A DNA stretch of 64,000 bases, from assembly GCF_004340905.1 (NCBI RefSeq), contig NZ_SLXD01000014.1, positions 124,001 to 188,000 on the forward strand, read 5' to 3'. Below the pieces are notes generated by a model, which saw only the letters and a program-made list of their open reading frames with translations, did no database searches and was not told where the DNA came from. Shown here in pieces: positions 37,383-46,464 of the stretch. Source of the DNA: Rubrivivax gelatinosus (GTDB lineage: Bacteria > Pseudomonadota > Gammaproteobacteria > Burkholderiales > Burkholderiaceae_C). How positions within the stretch are numbered: position 1 is the first letter of the stretch; each line of letters begins with the position of its first letter. The position numbers were made by a program, and so were the translations under genes.

Positions 37383-38975
37383 TTGAAACTCCCCGCCGCA
37401 CTCGCCCCGCTGGAAGGCCCGGTCTTCCGCGGGCTGTGGTTCGCCTGGCTGGCGGCCAACATGACGATGTGGATGAACGACGTCGCGGCCGCCTGGCTGA
37501 TGACGACGCTCACCGCCAGCCCGGTGATGGTGGCGCTGGTGCAGACCGCCTCGACACTGCCGGTCTTCCTGCTCGGCCTGCCCAGCGGCGCGATGGCCGA
37601 CATCGTCGACCGCCGGCTGTACTTCGCCGCCACGCAGCTGTGGGTCTCGCTGGTGGCGCTGCTGATCGCCGCGCTGGCCGTCGCCGGCCTGCTGACGCCG
37701 TCCATGCTGCTGCTGCTCACCTTCCTCAACGGCGTCGGCCTGGCGATGCGCTGGCCGGTGTTCTCGGCCATCGTGCCCGAGGTCGTCGACCGCGACCGCC
37801 TGCCGGCGGCGATGGCGCTCAACGGCATCTCGATGAACATGTCGCGTGTCATCGGCCCGGTGGTCGCCGGCGCGCTGCTGGCCAGCACCGGCACGGCCTC
37901 GGTCTTCGTGCTCAACGCGGTCCTGGCCGGCGTGGCCTTCGTGCTGATCCTGCGCTGGCGCTCGGTGCCGCGCATCAGCGCGCTGCCGGGTGAACGTTTC
38001 GTCGGCGCGATGCGCGTGGGCCTGCAGCACGTGCGCCAGTCGCCGCGCATGCGCGCGGTCATCGTTCGCGTGTTCCTGTTCTTCCTGCAGTCCAGCGCGC
38101 TGCTGGCGCTGCTGCCGCTGGTGGCCAAGGGCCTGCACGGCGGCGGCGCCGGCACCTTCACGCTGCTGATGGCCAGCCTGGGCGCCGGGGCGATCTTCGC
38201 CGCGCTGATGTTCCCGCGCTGGCGCCGGCGCTTCAACCGCGACCAGTTCGTCACCACCGGCTCGCTGATCCAGGCGCTGGCCGCGGCGCTGGCGGTCTGG
38301 GTGTCCGAGGTCTGGCTCGCGGTGCCCGCGGTGTTCGTCGCCGGCATGGCCTGGATCTCGACGGCCAACACGCTGTCGGTCTCGGCGCAGCTGGCGCTGC
38401 CGAACTGGGTGCGCGCGCGCGGCATGGCGGTCTACCAGATGGCGCTGATGGCCGGCACGGCCTTCGGTGCGATGGCCTTCGGCAAGCTGGCCGGCCTCGT
38501 CGGCGTGGCCGAGTCGATCGCCGCGGCCTCGGTCTTCGGCGTGCTCGTGCTGGCCTGGTCGCGGCGCTGGTCGGTCGAGGGGCCCGACGTCGACTTCTCG
38601 CCGGCCGTGCCGCGTGCCGCGGCCGAGCCGGCGATCGCCATCGAGCCCGGCGACGGCCCGGTGATGGTCACCGTCGAGTACCAGGTCGACGACGCCGACG
38701 TGCCCGAGTTCACCGCGCTGATGCAGCTCACGCGCGCGGCGCGGCTGCGCCAGGGCGCGCTGTCGTGGGCGCTGTTCCGCGACACCGCGCAACCGGGCCG
38801 CTGGGTCGAGCACTTCGTCGACGAGAACTGGATCGAGCACCAGCGCCGGCTGGAACGTTTCACCGCCGAGGACGCCGGGCTGCGTGCGCGCCGCACGGCG
38901 CTGCACCGCGGCGGCGAGCCGCCGCTGCTGCGGCGTTTCGTCGCCGACCGCGAGGCGCCGCCGCACCGCGCCTGA
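37383..38975 (+). CDS. MFS transporter of the MFS_3 family with C-terminal soluble domain
   Basis: The 530-residue protein has a 12-helix major facilitator core (~1-405) with MTMWMNDVAAAWLMTTLTAS, GLPSGAMADIVDRR and NGVGLAMRWPVFSAIVPEVV. Its cytosolic tail (~425-530) resembles an antibiotic-biosynthesis-monooxygenase-like ferredoxin fold (VMVTVEYQVDDADVPEFTAL, SWALFRDTAQPGRWVEHFVD). That combination is known in MFS_3 (EntS-like) proteins. The start is taken as TTG at 37383, without a clear Shine-Dalgarno site; an internal ATG would remove part of helix 1. Substrate unknown. Confidence 0.82.
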   Translation: MKLPAALAPLEGPVFRGLWFAWLAANMTMWMNDVAAAWLMTTLTASPVMVALVQTASTLPVFLLGLPSGAMADIVDRRLYFAATQLWVSLVALLIAALAVAGLLTPSMLLLLTFLNGVGLAMRWPVFSAIVPEVVDRDRLPAAMALNGISMNMSRVIGPVVAGALLASTGTASVFVLNAVLAGVAFVLILRWRSVPRISALPGERFVGAMRVGLQHVRQSPRMRAVIVRVFLFFLQSSALLALLPLVAKGLHGGGAGTFTLLMASLGAGAIFAALMFPRWRRRFNRDQFVTTGSLIQALAAALAVWVSEVWLAVPAVFVAGMAWISTANTLSVSAQLALPNWVRARGMAVYQMALMAGTAFGAMAFGKLAGLVGVAESIAAASVFGVLVLAWSRRWSVEGPDVDFSPAVPRAAAEPAIAIEPGDGPVMVTVEYQVDDADVPEFTALMQLTRAARLRQGALSWALFRDTAQPGRWVEHFVDENWIEHQRRLERFTAEDAGLRARRTALHRGGEPPLLRRFVADREAPPHRA

Positions 38976-39036
38976 CTTGACGACTGGCGAAGCCCCCGGC
39001 TCGCGCCACGCCGCCGCTGCTGGAGACAATCACCCG

Positions 39037-40674
39037 ATGGACTTCGCCTCGCCCGACTTCTTCGACTGGAACGCCGGCTACGCCAGCCGGCGGCTGCCGG
39101 TGTTCGCGCGCAACCTCGTCGCCACCTCGCATCCGCTGGCCGCGCAAGCCGGGCTGCGCATCATGGCCGCCGGCGGCAACGCCGTCGACGCGGCGGTCGC
39201 GACGGCGGCGGTGATGACCGTCGTCGAGCCCTGCAGCAACGGCCTGGGCTCCGACGCCTTCTGCATCCTCTGGGACGGCGAGCGCCTGCACGGGCTGAAC
39301 GCCTCGGGCCGCGCGCCTGCGGCCTGGACGCCGGAGTACTTCCGCCGCCGCCACGGCGACGGCGCGGCGACGCCGCCGGTGCGCGGCTGGGACGCGGTGA
39401 CGGTGCCCGGCGCGGTGTCGGCCTGGGTCGCGCTGGCCGAACGTTTCGGCCGCCTGCCGCTGGCCCAGCTGCTCGAGCCCGCGGCCGAGATCGCCGAACG
39501 CGGCTACGCGGTGCCGGTGGTCGTCGGCGAGAAGTGGGCCGCGGCGGCGCAGGTCGGCTCGCTGGTCTCGCAGCCCGGTTTTGCCGAGACCTTCCTGCCG
39601 CGCGGCCGCGCGCCACGCATCGGCGAACGTTTCACGCTGCCGGGCGCGGCGCGTGCGCTGCGCACGATCGGCGCGACGCGTGGCCAGGCCTTCTACGGCG
39701 GCGAGATCGCCGCGGCCCTGGTGCGCCAGTCGCAGGCCCAGGGCGGGGCGCACACGCTGGCCGACTTCGCCGGCTACCGGCCCGAATGGGTCGAGCCGAT
39801 CGCGATGGACTATCACGGCGTCACGCTGCACGAGATCCCGCCCAACGGCCAGGGCATCGCGGCGCTGATCGCGCTGGGCATCCTGCGCCACGTCGACCTG
39901 ACCGAGCACGACGCCGACAGCGTCATGGCCCGCCACCTGCAGATCGAGGCGATGAAGCTCGCCTTCGCCGACGTCTACCACCACGTCGCCGAACCCTCGG
40001 CGATGGCGCTGTCGGCCGCCGACCTGCTGTCGCCCGGCTACCTGGCCGAACGCGCGAAGCTGATCGACCCGAAACGCGCCCAGGACTTCCGCGCCGGCAA
40101 CCCGGCCAAGGGCGGCACGATCTACCTCACCGCCGCCGACGAGAGCGGCATGATGGTCAGCTTCATCCAGAGCAACTACATGGGCTTCGGCTCGGGCGTC
40201 GTCGTGCCCGAGTGGGGGCTGTCGCTGCAGAACCGCGGCCACGCCTTCAGCCTGGACGCGGCCAGCGCCAACGTCGTCGCGCCGGGCAAGCGCCCGTTCC
40301 ACACCATCATCCCGGGTTTCGTCACCGCCGGCGGCCGGCCGCTGATGAGCTTCGGCGTGATGGGCGCCAACATGCAGCCGCAAGGCCATCTGCAGACCCT
40401 GCTGCGCATGGTCGACTGGTTCCAGAACCCGCAGGCCGCCTGCGACGCGCCGCGCTGGCGCTTCAACGCCGGGCTGGAACTCAACGTCGAGGCGGCGATG
40501 GACCCGGCCGTCGTGCAGGGCCTGGCGGCGCTGGGCCACCGCCTGGACGTCATCGACGACAGCTACCAGGACTTCGGCGCCGGCCAGTTCATCTGGCGCC
40601 TGGGCGACCCGGCGGTCGAGGGCTACGTCGCCGCCAGCGACCCGCGCCGCGACGGCCTCGTCGCCGGCTTCTGA
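39037..40674 (+). CDS. gamma-glutamyltransferase family protein
   Basis: The 545-residue Ntn-hydrolase has the GGT core GGNAVDAAVATAAVMTVVEP, NGLGSDAFCILWDG and the probable autoprocessing/nucleophile threonine T361 in AKGGTIYLT. Substrate-pocket segments (SYQDFGAGQFI near the end) also fit. There is no signal peptide, which differs from classical periplasmic GGTs and suggests the cytosolic YwrD-like branch. It could supply or use gamma-glutamyl compounds linked to the nearby 5-oxoproline genes, but that is speculation. The stop overlaps the next ATG (TGATG). Confidence 0.88.
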   Translation: MDFASPDFFDWNAGYASRRLPVFARNLVATSHPLAAQAGLRIMAAGGNAVDAAVATAAVMTVVEPCSNGLGSDAFCILWDGERLHGLNASGRAPAAWTPEYFRRRHGDGAATPPVRGWDAVTVPGAVSAWVALAERFGRLPLAQLLEPAAEIAERGYAVPVVVGEKWAAAAQVGSLVSQPGFAETFLPRGRAPRIGERFTLPGAARALRTIGATRGQAFYGGEIAAALVRQSQAQGGAHTLADFAGYRPEWVEPIAMDYHGVTLHEIPPNGQGIAALIALGILRHVDLTEHDADSVMARHLQIEAMKLAFADVYHHVAEPSAMALSAADLLSPGYLAERAKLIDPKRAQDFRAGNPAKGGTIYLTAADESGMMVSFIQSNYMGFGSGVVVPEWGLSLQNRGHAFSLDAASANVVAPGKRPFHTIIPGFVTAGGRPLMSFGVMGANMQPQGHLQTLLRMVDWFQNPQAACDAPRWRFNAGLELNVEAAMDPAVVQGLAALGHRLDVIDDSYQDFGAGQFIWRLGDPAVEGYVAASDPRRDGLVAGF

Positions 40675-41579
40675 TGAGTGTCCTGCCGCGCGCTGCCGCG
40701 CCGCATGCCGTCGGCAGCGGCCTGGCACTGGCCGCCGCCGGTTCGGTGGCCTTCTCGGGCAAGGCGATCATCGCCAAGCTGGCCTACCGCCACGGCGTCG
40801 ACGCGATCACGCTGGTGATGTACCGCATGCTGTTCGCGCTGCCGCTGTTCATGGCCATCGCCTGGTGGGCCGGGCGCGGCAAGCCGGCGCTGGCGCGGCG
40901 CGACTGGGGCGTGGTGCTGGGCCTGGGCTTCAGCGGCTACTACCTCGCCAGCACGCTGGACTTCGCCGGGCTGCAGTACATCAGCGCCAGCCTGGAGCGG
41001 CTGATCCTCTACCTCAACCCGACGATCGTGCTGTTCCTGGGCGTCGTGTTCTTCCGCCAGCGCGTGACCTGGCGCCAGCTCGCGGCGCTGGCGGTCAGCT
41101 ACGCCGGCGTGCTGCTGGTCTTCGGCCACGAGGTGACGCTGTCGGGGCCGCAGACGGCCCTGGGCGCGGCGCTGGTCTTCGGCAGCGCGGTGAGCTACGC
41201 GATCTACCTCGTGGCCAGCGGCGCCGAGGTGCGCCGGCTGGGCGCGATGCGGCTCACCGGGCTGGCGAGCTGCGTCGCCTGCGTGCTGTGCATCGCCCAG
41301 TTCCTGGTGCTGCGGCCGCTGTCGGCGGCCGAGGTGGCGCCGGCGGTGCTGTGGCTGTCGGTGCTCAACGCCACCGCCTGCACGGTGGCGCCGGTGCTGA
41401 TGGTGATGATGGCGATCGAACGCATCGGCCCGACGCTGACGGCGCAGACCGGGATGATCGGGCCGCTGTCGACGATCCTGATGGGCGTGGTGCTGCTCGA
41501 CGAGCCGTTCAACGGCTGGATCGTCGCCGGCACCGCGCTGGTGCTGGCCGGCATCACGCTGCTGGCACGCGCACGCTGA
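40674..41579 (+). CDS. EamA/DMT-family transporter
   Basis: The 301-residue protein has ten hydrophobic helices in two EamA repeats. Recognisable segments are SGKAIIAKLAYRHGVDAITL, SASLERLILYLNPTIVLFLG and TLTAQTGMIGPLSTILMGVV. The ATG is coupled to the stop of the gamma-glutamyltransferase gene, hinting that it moves a related amino-acid or peptide product. Direction of transport cannot be read from sequence. Confidence 0.88.
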   Translation: MSVLPRAAAPHAVGSGLALAAAGSVAFSGKAIIAKLAYRHGVDAITLVMYRMLFALPLFMAIAWWAGRGKPALARRDWGVVLGLGFSGYYLASTLDFAGLQYISASLERLILYLNPTIVLFLGVVFFRQRVTWRQLAALAVSYAGVLLVFGHEVTLSGPQTALGAALVFGSAVSYAIYLVASGAEVRRLGAMRLTGLASCVACVLCIAQFLVLRPLSAAEVAPAVLWLSVLNATACTVAPVLMVMMAIERIGPTLTAQTGMIGPLSTILMGVVLLDEPFNGWIVAGTALVLAGITLLARAR

Positions 41580-41598
41580 ACTTGGGAAGGAAGAGCAC

Positions 41599-42387
41599 AT
41601 GGACCTGGGAATCGCAGGACGCTGGGCGCTGGTCTGCGCCGCCAGCAAGGGGCTGGGCAAGGGCTGCGCACGCGCGCTGGTCGGCGAGGGCGTCAACGTC
41701 GTCGTCACCGCCCGCGGCGCCGAGGTGCTGGAGGCCACCGCGGCCGAACTGCGCGTGCTGAACCCGGCGGTCGAGGTGCGCGCGGTGGCCGGCGACATCA
41801 CCACCGAAGCCGGCCGCGCCGCGGCGCTGGCCGCTGCGCCGCAGGTCGACATCCTCGTCAACAACGCCGGCGGGCCGCCGCCGGGCGATTTCCGCCAGTG
41901 GGAGCGCGAGGCCTGGATCGCCGCGATCGACGCCAACATGCTGGCGCCGATCGCGCTGATGCGCGCCACCGTCGACGCGATGGCCGAGCGCGGCTTCGGC
42001 CGCGTCGTCAACATCACCTCGGGCGCGGTGAAGGCGCCGATCGACGTGCTGGGCCTGTCCAACGGCGCCCGCTCGGGCCTCACCGGCTTCGTCGCCGGGC
42101 TGGCGCGCCAGCCGGCGCTGGCCGGGCGCAACGTGACGATCAACAACCTGCTGCCCGGCGCCTTCGACACCGACCGGCTGCGTGGCACGCTGGCCGCCGG
42201 CGCCGCCAAGAGCGGCCAGCCGCTGGAGGCCGTGATCGAGGCCCGCCGGCGCCAGGCCCCGGCCGGGCGCTTCGGCAGCGCCGACGAGTTCGGCGCCTTC
42301 TGCGCCTTCGTCTGCAGCGCCCAGGCCGGCTTCTTCACCGGCCAGAACCTGCTGCTCGACGGCGGCGCCTACCCGGGCACGTTCTGA
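41599..42387 (+). CDS. SDR family protein with atypical active site
   Basis: The 262-residue Rossmann protein has a cofactor loop variant (CAASKGLGKGCARAL), DILVNNAGGPPPGDF and NITSGAVKAPIDVLGL, and a C-terminal GQNLLLDGGAYPG. Where classical SDRs have YxxxK the sequence reads LSNGARSGLTGF, so both the catalytic Tyr and Lys are absent. This marks a known divergent SDR subgroup whose chemistry is unclear. A strong GGAAGG lies before the ATG. It starts 19 bases after the EamA gene. Confidence 0.85.
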   Translation: MDLGIAGRWALVCAASKGLGKGCARALVGEGVNVVVTARGAEVLEATAAELRVLNPAVEVRAVAGDITTEAGRAAALAAAPQVDILVNNAGGPPPGDFRQWEREAWIAAIDANMLAPIALMRATVDAMAERGFGRVVNITSGAVKAPIDVLGLSNGARSGLTGFVAGLARQPALAGRNVTINNLLPGAFDTDRLRGTLAAGAAKSGQPLEAVIEARRRQAPAGRFGSADEFGAFCAFVCSAQAGFFTGQNLLLDGGAYPGTF

Positions 42388-42400
42388 GCCCCGAGCCACC

Positions 42401-42739
42401 ATGACGACCCCCGACACCCTGCCCGTCGACCGTGAACCGACACGCGCCGAAGTCGACGCGCTGGATGCACCCGTCGTGCTCGAGTTCGGCACCGGCTGGT
42501 GCCCGCACTGCCTGGGCGCGCAGCCGGCCATCGGCGCCGTGCGCGCCGAGTTCCCGCAGATCGCCCACCGCCAGGTCGAAGACGGCCGCGGCCGGCCGCT
42601 GGGGCGCTCGTTCGCCGTCAAGCTGTGGCCGACGCTCGTGTTCCTGCACCGCGGCCGCGAGGTGGCGCGGGTCGTGCGCCCGCAAGCCGAGGACGAGCTG
42701 CGCCGCGCCTGGCAGGCGCTGGCCGACGCGGCAGCCTGA
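42401..42739 (+). CDS. thioredoxin-family protein
   Basis: The 112-residue cytosolic protein has a thioredoxin fold with the redox motif WCPHC (in FGTGWCPHCLGAQ) and the cis-proline region KLWPTLVFLHRG. The Cys-Pro-His-Cys centre is the DsbA-like variant, giving a more oxidising potential than Trx CGPC. It lies 13 bases after the SDR gene, probably the last gene of that transcript, and directly abuts the convergent VWA gene. Confidence 0.88.
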   Translation: MTTPDTLPVDREPTRAEVDALDAPVVLEFGTGWCPHCLGAQPAIGAVRAEFPQIAHRQVEDGRGRPLGRSFAVKLWPTLVFLHRGREVARVVRPQAEDELRRAWQALADAAA

Positions 42740-44098
42740 TCAGTCGAGCACGAGCTTGCGGCCGAACGGCGCCTGGGCGTGCGCGTCCTTGGCCGTCACC
42801 GCCCAGACCACCGGCCAGTGCGGGCGAAAACGCGCCGGGCCGTCCAGGTCGGTCAGCACCACGCCGATGTCCGGCAGGTGCTTGTCGGCCTCTTCCAGCA
42901 GCGGCGTGAAGTCGGTGCCGCCGCCGCCCTGGAACTCGATGCTGCGCAGGTCCGACTGGCCGGGCTTGAAACGTTCGACACGCTGCACGCGTTCGTCGCC
43001 GACGATCAGCACCAGCCCGGTTTCCAGCCGCCGCGTGATGGCCTCGATCTCGCGCGCGAAACGTTCCATCAGCGCGTCCTCGATCGAGCCCGAGACGTCG
43101 ACGACGACCGCCAGCCGCGGCACGCGTTTGCTCTGCGCTCGGCCGGGTTCGAAGGGCATGCGGCGCGAGCCCATGCGGCCCTGGTTGGCGATGTAGGAGC
43201 GTGAGGGGCGCGACCACGAGGTCTCGGCGCTGGGCGCCAGCGCGCGGCCGAGCTGCATGCGCAGCACCTGCTCCCAGGGCGTGCGTGTCTTGGGCAGGTC
43301 GGCCAGCAGCGTGCGCAGCATCGAGTGCGCGCCGTCGCCGGCGTGGGCGCGTGTCAGGCGCTCGCGCCACTCGCGCGAGGCTTCGGCCTCGTCCTCGGGG
43401 CTGCCGGCGCCGTGGCGGCCGGGCAGCAGGTCGGGCACCAGGCCGCGCGCCAGCGCGCGTGCACGCCCCGAGCGCGGGCCGTCGGAGCGTTCGCCGCGGC
43501 CGTCCTCGCTCTCCTTCGAGGACGTGGCGCTGCTGCGTCTGGAGGCCTTGCCGTCGTCGCCGCCTTCCTGCTGCTTGTGCCCCTGGCGCCTGCCGTCGCG
43601 GCCGTCCTGGCGGCGATCGTCGATCTCGCGGTACAGGCGTTCGACGTCCCATTCGAGCAGCGCCTTCTCCAGCGTCGTCTCGATGCCCAGCGAGGTGGCG
43701 AGCAGCCGATCCAGCGTCACCGCGCCGGCCGCAAGCTCCAGCCAGCTCAGGTGGCTGAGCGTGCTGTCGACGATCGCGTCGGCGCAGAGGTTGAACAGCG
43801 GCAGGTCGACGTCGCCCACCACCTGCTGCAGCTCGGTGTAGCGCTGGGCGTGGCGCAGCGCGACGTGCAGCACCTCGTGGGCGACCAGCCCGGCCTGCTG
43901 CGGCAGCGTCAGGCACTCGAACGACGGCCCGTACCAGATCGTGTGGCCGTGGGTGGCGATCGTCGGCACCGGCTCGTCGGCCGAGCGGTCACGGTGCTGC
44001 GCCCACAGCGCCAGCCCGCCGGTGGACGGCGCGAACTCGACCAGGCGCTGCACCGCGCGTGTGCCGCGGTGCAGGTGTACCGATGCCGGTTCAGGCAT
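42740..44098 (-). CDS. DUF2201 VWA-like metallopeptidase-type protein
   Basis: The 452-residue protein has an N-terminal zinc-peptidase-like segment with HEVLHVALRH (H74, E75, H78). A charged low-complexity linker (~160-245, rich in Arg, Asp, Gly, Ser) separates it from a C-terminal VWA-like domain with DVSGS (334-338) and GGGGTDFTPLLEEA. This is the DUF2201 architecture, usually encoded beside a MoxR-type ATPase, as here. Its ATG is eight bases inside the ATPase gene. Function unknown; it was not part of the BatA cluster at 17639. Confidence 0.85.
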   Translation of the reverse strand: MPEPASVHLHRGTRAVQRLVEFAPSTGGLALWAQHRDRSADEPVPTIATHGHTIWYGPSFECLTLPQQAGLVAHEVLHVALRHAQRYTELQQVVGDVDLPLFNLCADAIVDSTLSHLSWLELAAGAVTLDRLLATSLGIETTLEKALLEWDVERLYREIDDRRQDGRDGRRQGHKQQEGGDDGKASRRSSATSSKESEDGRGERSDGPRSGRARALARGLVPDLLPGRHGAGSPEDEAEASREWRERLTRAHAGDGAHSMLRTLLADLPKTRTPWEQVLRMQLGRALAPSAETSWSRPSRSYIANQGRMGSRRMPFEPGRAQSKRVPRLAVVVDVSGSIEDALMERFAREIEAITRRLETGLVLIVGDERVQRVERFKPGQSDLRSIEFQGGGGTDFTPLLEEADKHLPDIGVVLTDLDGPARFRPHWPVVWAVTAKDAHAQAPFGRKLVLD

Positions 44099-45200
44099 CG
44101 TGGCCTTCGCGCTGGCGGCGTTCGCTGTAGCGGCGGTAGGCCGGGCTGTCGAGGATGGTGCCTTCCATGCCGCCTTCCAGCGCCTTCTGCATCAGCAGCT
44201 CCATCGCCAGCGTCTGCGCCTCGCGGATCGGCAGCGCGACCTGGCTGCGGGTGTCGGGCAGCTGTTCGATGATCTCCAGCGCGCGGTCCAGCGCCCGGTC
44301 GTCGTTGGCCGCGGCCAGCAGGCCGTAGATCATCCCGTACAGGCCGTCCAGCGTGCGCGGCAGCAGCGCCGCGGTCTCCTCGCCGGGGCGCGCGGCCAGC
44401 AGCCTGACGACGTCGGCGCCGGACTGGATCTCGCGCAGCACGCCGAAGAACTCGGCGGCGTTGGCCGCGCCGATGCGGCCCTGCACGAAGACGCGCCTGG
44501 CGGCTTCGCCGAGGCCGCTCTTGAGCACGTTGGACACGTCCTCCCAGCCGCGCGGGCTGGCGCCGATCAGGTGGTCGGCGGCGAGCTGGGCCTGGGTGTC
44601 GTCGAGCTTGTCGGGCCGCACCTTCAGGTAGGCCATGACCTCGGGCGCGAAGTCGTTCGCGACGGCGTGCTGCAGGAAGGCCTCGACGACGGTCTGCACG
44701 TTGAAGTGGAACATGCGGTCGGCCAGCGCCGTGCCCATGTCGTGGCAGACCGCGCCGTGGAAGCTGGCGTTGCCGGCGGCCACGACCATCCAGCCCGGCG
44801 GCAGCTCGTAGCGGCCGACCCGCCGGTCCAGGATCAGCGAGTAGGCCGAGACCTGCAGCCGCTGGTCGGCCGCGGTGAGCTCGTCGAGGAAGAGCAGGCC
44901 GGCGGGCTGGTCGGCCTGAGGCAGGAACTCGGGCGGGAACCAGACCGTCTTCTCCAGCCGGTCGTCGGCGTAGATCGCGCCGCGGATGTCCACCGGCTCG
45001 ATCGTCGTCAGGCGCAGGTCGATCAGCGGCACGCCGTGGTGCTCGGCGACCTGGCGCACGATCGACGACTTGCCGACGCCGCGCGTGCCCCAGAGCATCG
45101 AGGCGCGGCGGCGCAGCACGGGGTCGCCGAACTGCTCGACCAGCGCGGACTTGGCCGCGGTGATCGAGACCGGGGGGATGTTCATCGGGTTGCCGAGCAT
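44091..45200 (-). CDS. MoxR-type AAA ATPase partner of the DUF2201 protein
   Basis: The 369-residue ATPase has Walker A GTRGVGKSS (38-46), Walker B GLLFLDELTAADQRLQ, sensor VVAAGNASF and a predicted arginine finger in the ALADRMFHF region. It belongs to the AAA_5-like/MoxR group. The ATG at 45200 is used; another (MNIPPVS) lies 15 bases downstream. It overlaps the DUF2201 gene and follows the membrane-protein gene by 30 bases. Confidence 0.88.
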   Translation of the reverse strand: MLGNPMNIPPVSITAAKSALVEQFGDPVLRRRASMLWGTRGVGKSSIVRQVAEHHGVPLIDLRLTTIEPVDIRGAIYADDRLEKTVWFPPEFLPQADQPAGLLFLDELTAADQRLQVSAYSLILDRRVGRYELPPGWMVVAAGNASFHGAVCHDMGTALADRMFHFNVQTVVEAFLQHAVANDFAPEVMAYLKVRPDKLDDTQAQLAADHLIGASPRGWEDVSNVLKSGLGEAARRVFVQGRIGAANAAEFFGVLREIQSGADVVRLLAARPGEETAALLPRTLDGLYGMIYGLLAAANDDRALDRALEIIEQLPDTRSQVALPIREAQTLAMELLMQKALEGGMEGTILDSPAYRRYSERRQREGHDA

Positions 45201-45230
45201 CGTGGGGCGTTCGTGTCGTGAAGAGGTCGA

Positions 45231-46202
45231 TCAGGCCGACGCGGCCTGCGCTTGCGGCTCCCAGGAACCGGCACGTGCGAGCAGCGGCACGGGCGGGATC
45301 TCCAGCCGGGGCATTTCGCCCATGCAGAAGAACAGCATCAGCAGGAAGGCCGGCGAATGGAAGACCAGCATGCGCCAGACCGAGTTCTGCGCCAGCTCGA
45401 TCAGCGGCACCGTCGCGGCGCCGGCGATCAAGCCGATGCTGACCAGCAGCGGCACCGCGCGGCGCAGCGTGACGCGCCAGCGTTCGCGGTTCATCGTCTC
45501 GTGGAAGGCCTGCGGCGTGCCGGCCAGCGTGCGCGCCAGGTGGTCCAGCGTGCGGGCCAGCTTGTGCTCGGCGTCGCGCGTGCGTTCGGCGCCGGCGCCC
45601 TTGAGCCGCAGGGCGCCGCCCCAGCCTTCGCGCAGCCGGGCGATGCAGGTCCAGGGCCAGCCCAGCACCGCCAGCAGGTCGTCGGGCAGCGCCATCGATC
45701 GGCCGGGCAGCGGCATCAGCTCGAGGTCGGCGTTGACGCCCGAGACGCCCGAGACCTTGAGCTTGAGCGCCAGCCCGCCCACGCGGGCACTGGCCTCGGT
45801 CAGGATGACCTCGCTGCTGCCGTCGCCCGAGCGCCGGGCGCGGTACGACAGCGCCGCCTGCCAGCCCCGGCCGTGCAGCAGGTGGCGCTGCAGCGGCACG
45901 GCGGCCACGCGTTCGGCCAGCTCGGCGACGTCGGGGCCGTCGGCGACGAGCACCGCCTCGAGACCGTCACCGGCACGCAACCGGCGCGTGACACGCTGGT
46001 CGTCGGCGGCGAAGCTCTCGAGTTCCAGCGCCTCGTGCAGCGCCAGCGGCTGCTGCGGCCCGGGGGCGTGCTCGACGGGCCTGAAACGCAGCCGGCGCGC
46101 GATGCGGTCGCTGGCGGGCAGGTCCACGCGCAGCCCGCGTCGGCTGAACGGGGCGACGAGTTCGAGGATCTCGTGGTGGGTCAGCGGGACGGGGGTGCTC
46201 AT
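45231..46202 (-). CDS. hypothetical membrane protein linked to MoxR/DUF2201
   Basis: The 323-residue protein is soluble and charged for ~245 residues (opening LTHHEILELVAPFSRRG), then has two hydrophobic helices (AVPLLVSIGLIAGAATVPLI and MLVFHSPAFLLMLFFCM) and ends PPVPLLARAGSWEPQ. I do not recognise the family. The order hypothetical-MoxR-DUF2201 on one strand suggests it anchors or feeds the ATPase system. ATG at 46202 is chosen because conservation-like composition begins there. Confidence 0.65.
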   Translation of the reverse strand: MSTPVPLTHHEILELVAPFSRRGLRVDLPASDRIARRLRFRPVEHAPGPQQPLALHEALELESFAADDQRVTRRLRAGDGLEAVLVADGPDVAELAERVAAVPLQRHLLHGRGWQAALSYRARRSGDGSSEVILTEASARVGGLALKLKVSGVSGVNADLELMPLPGRSMALPDDLLAVLGWPWTCIARLREGWGGALRLKGAGAERTRDAEHKLARTLDHLARTLAGTPQAFHETMNRERWRVTLRRAVPLLVSIGLIAGAATVPLIELAQNSVWRMLVFHSPAFLLMLFFCMGEMPRLEIPPVPLLARAGSWEPQAQAASA

Positions 46203-46464
46203 CGGCTCACCTCGGGCGCGAAGGGTCGGCCGCTGCAGGCGCCCGACGGCGTGCCGCCAAGGCAAGCGGCATACCGCACCGGCGCCCGGGCGCGAAATGC
46301 GCGGATTGTGCCGTTGCCGCCGTGGCCGTGCAGCTTCTCGTCTTCGCTGGTTTGCAAGCCCGATCACCTGTGCCACGCCCTCGCGCGGCCGCTTCGTGTC
46401 CAGAGCGCGAAGCCTCCCGGCAGACCCCGATGCGTGGGTTGAGGGCGGTCAAGCGGGCGCCGGA

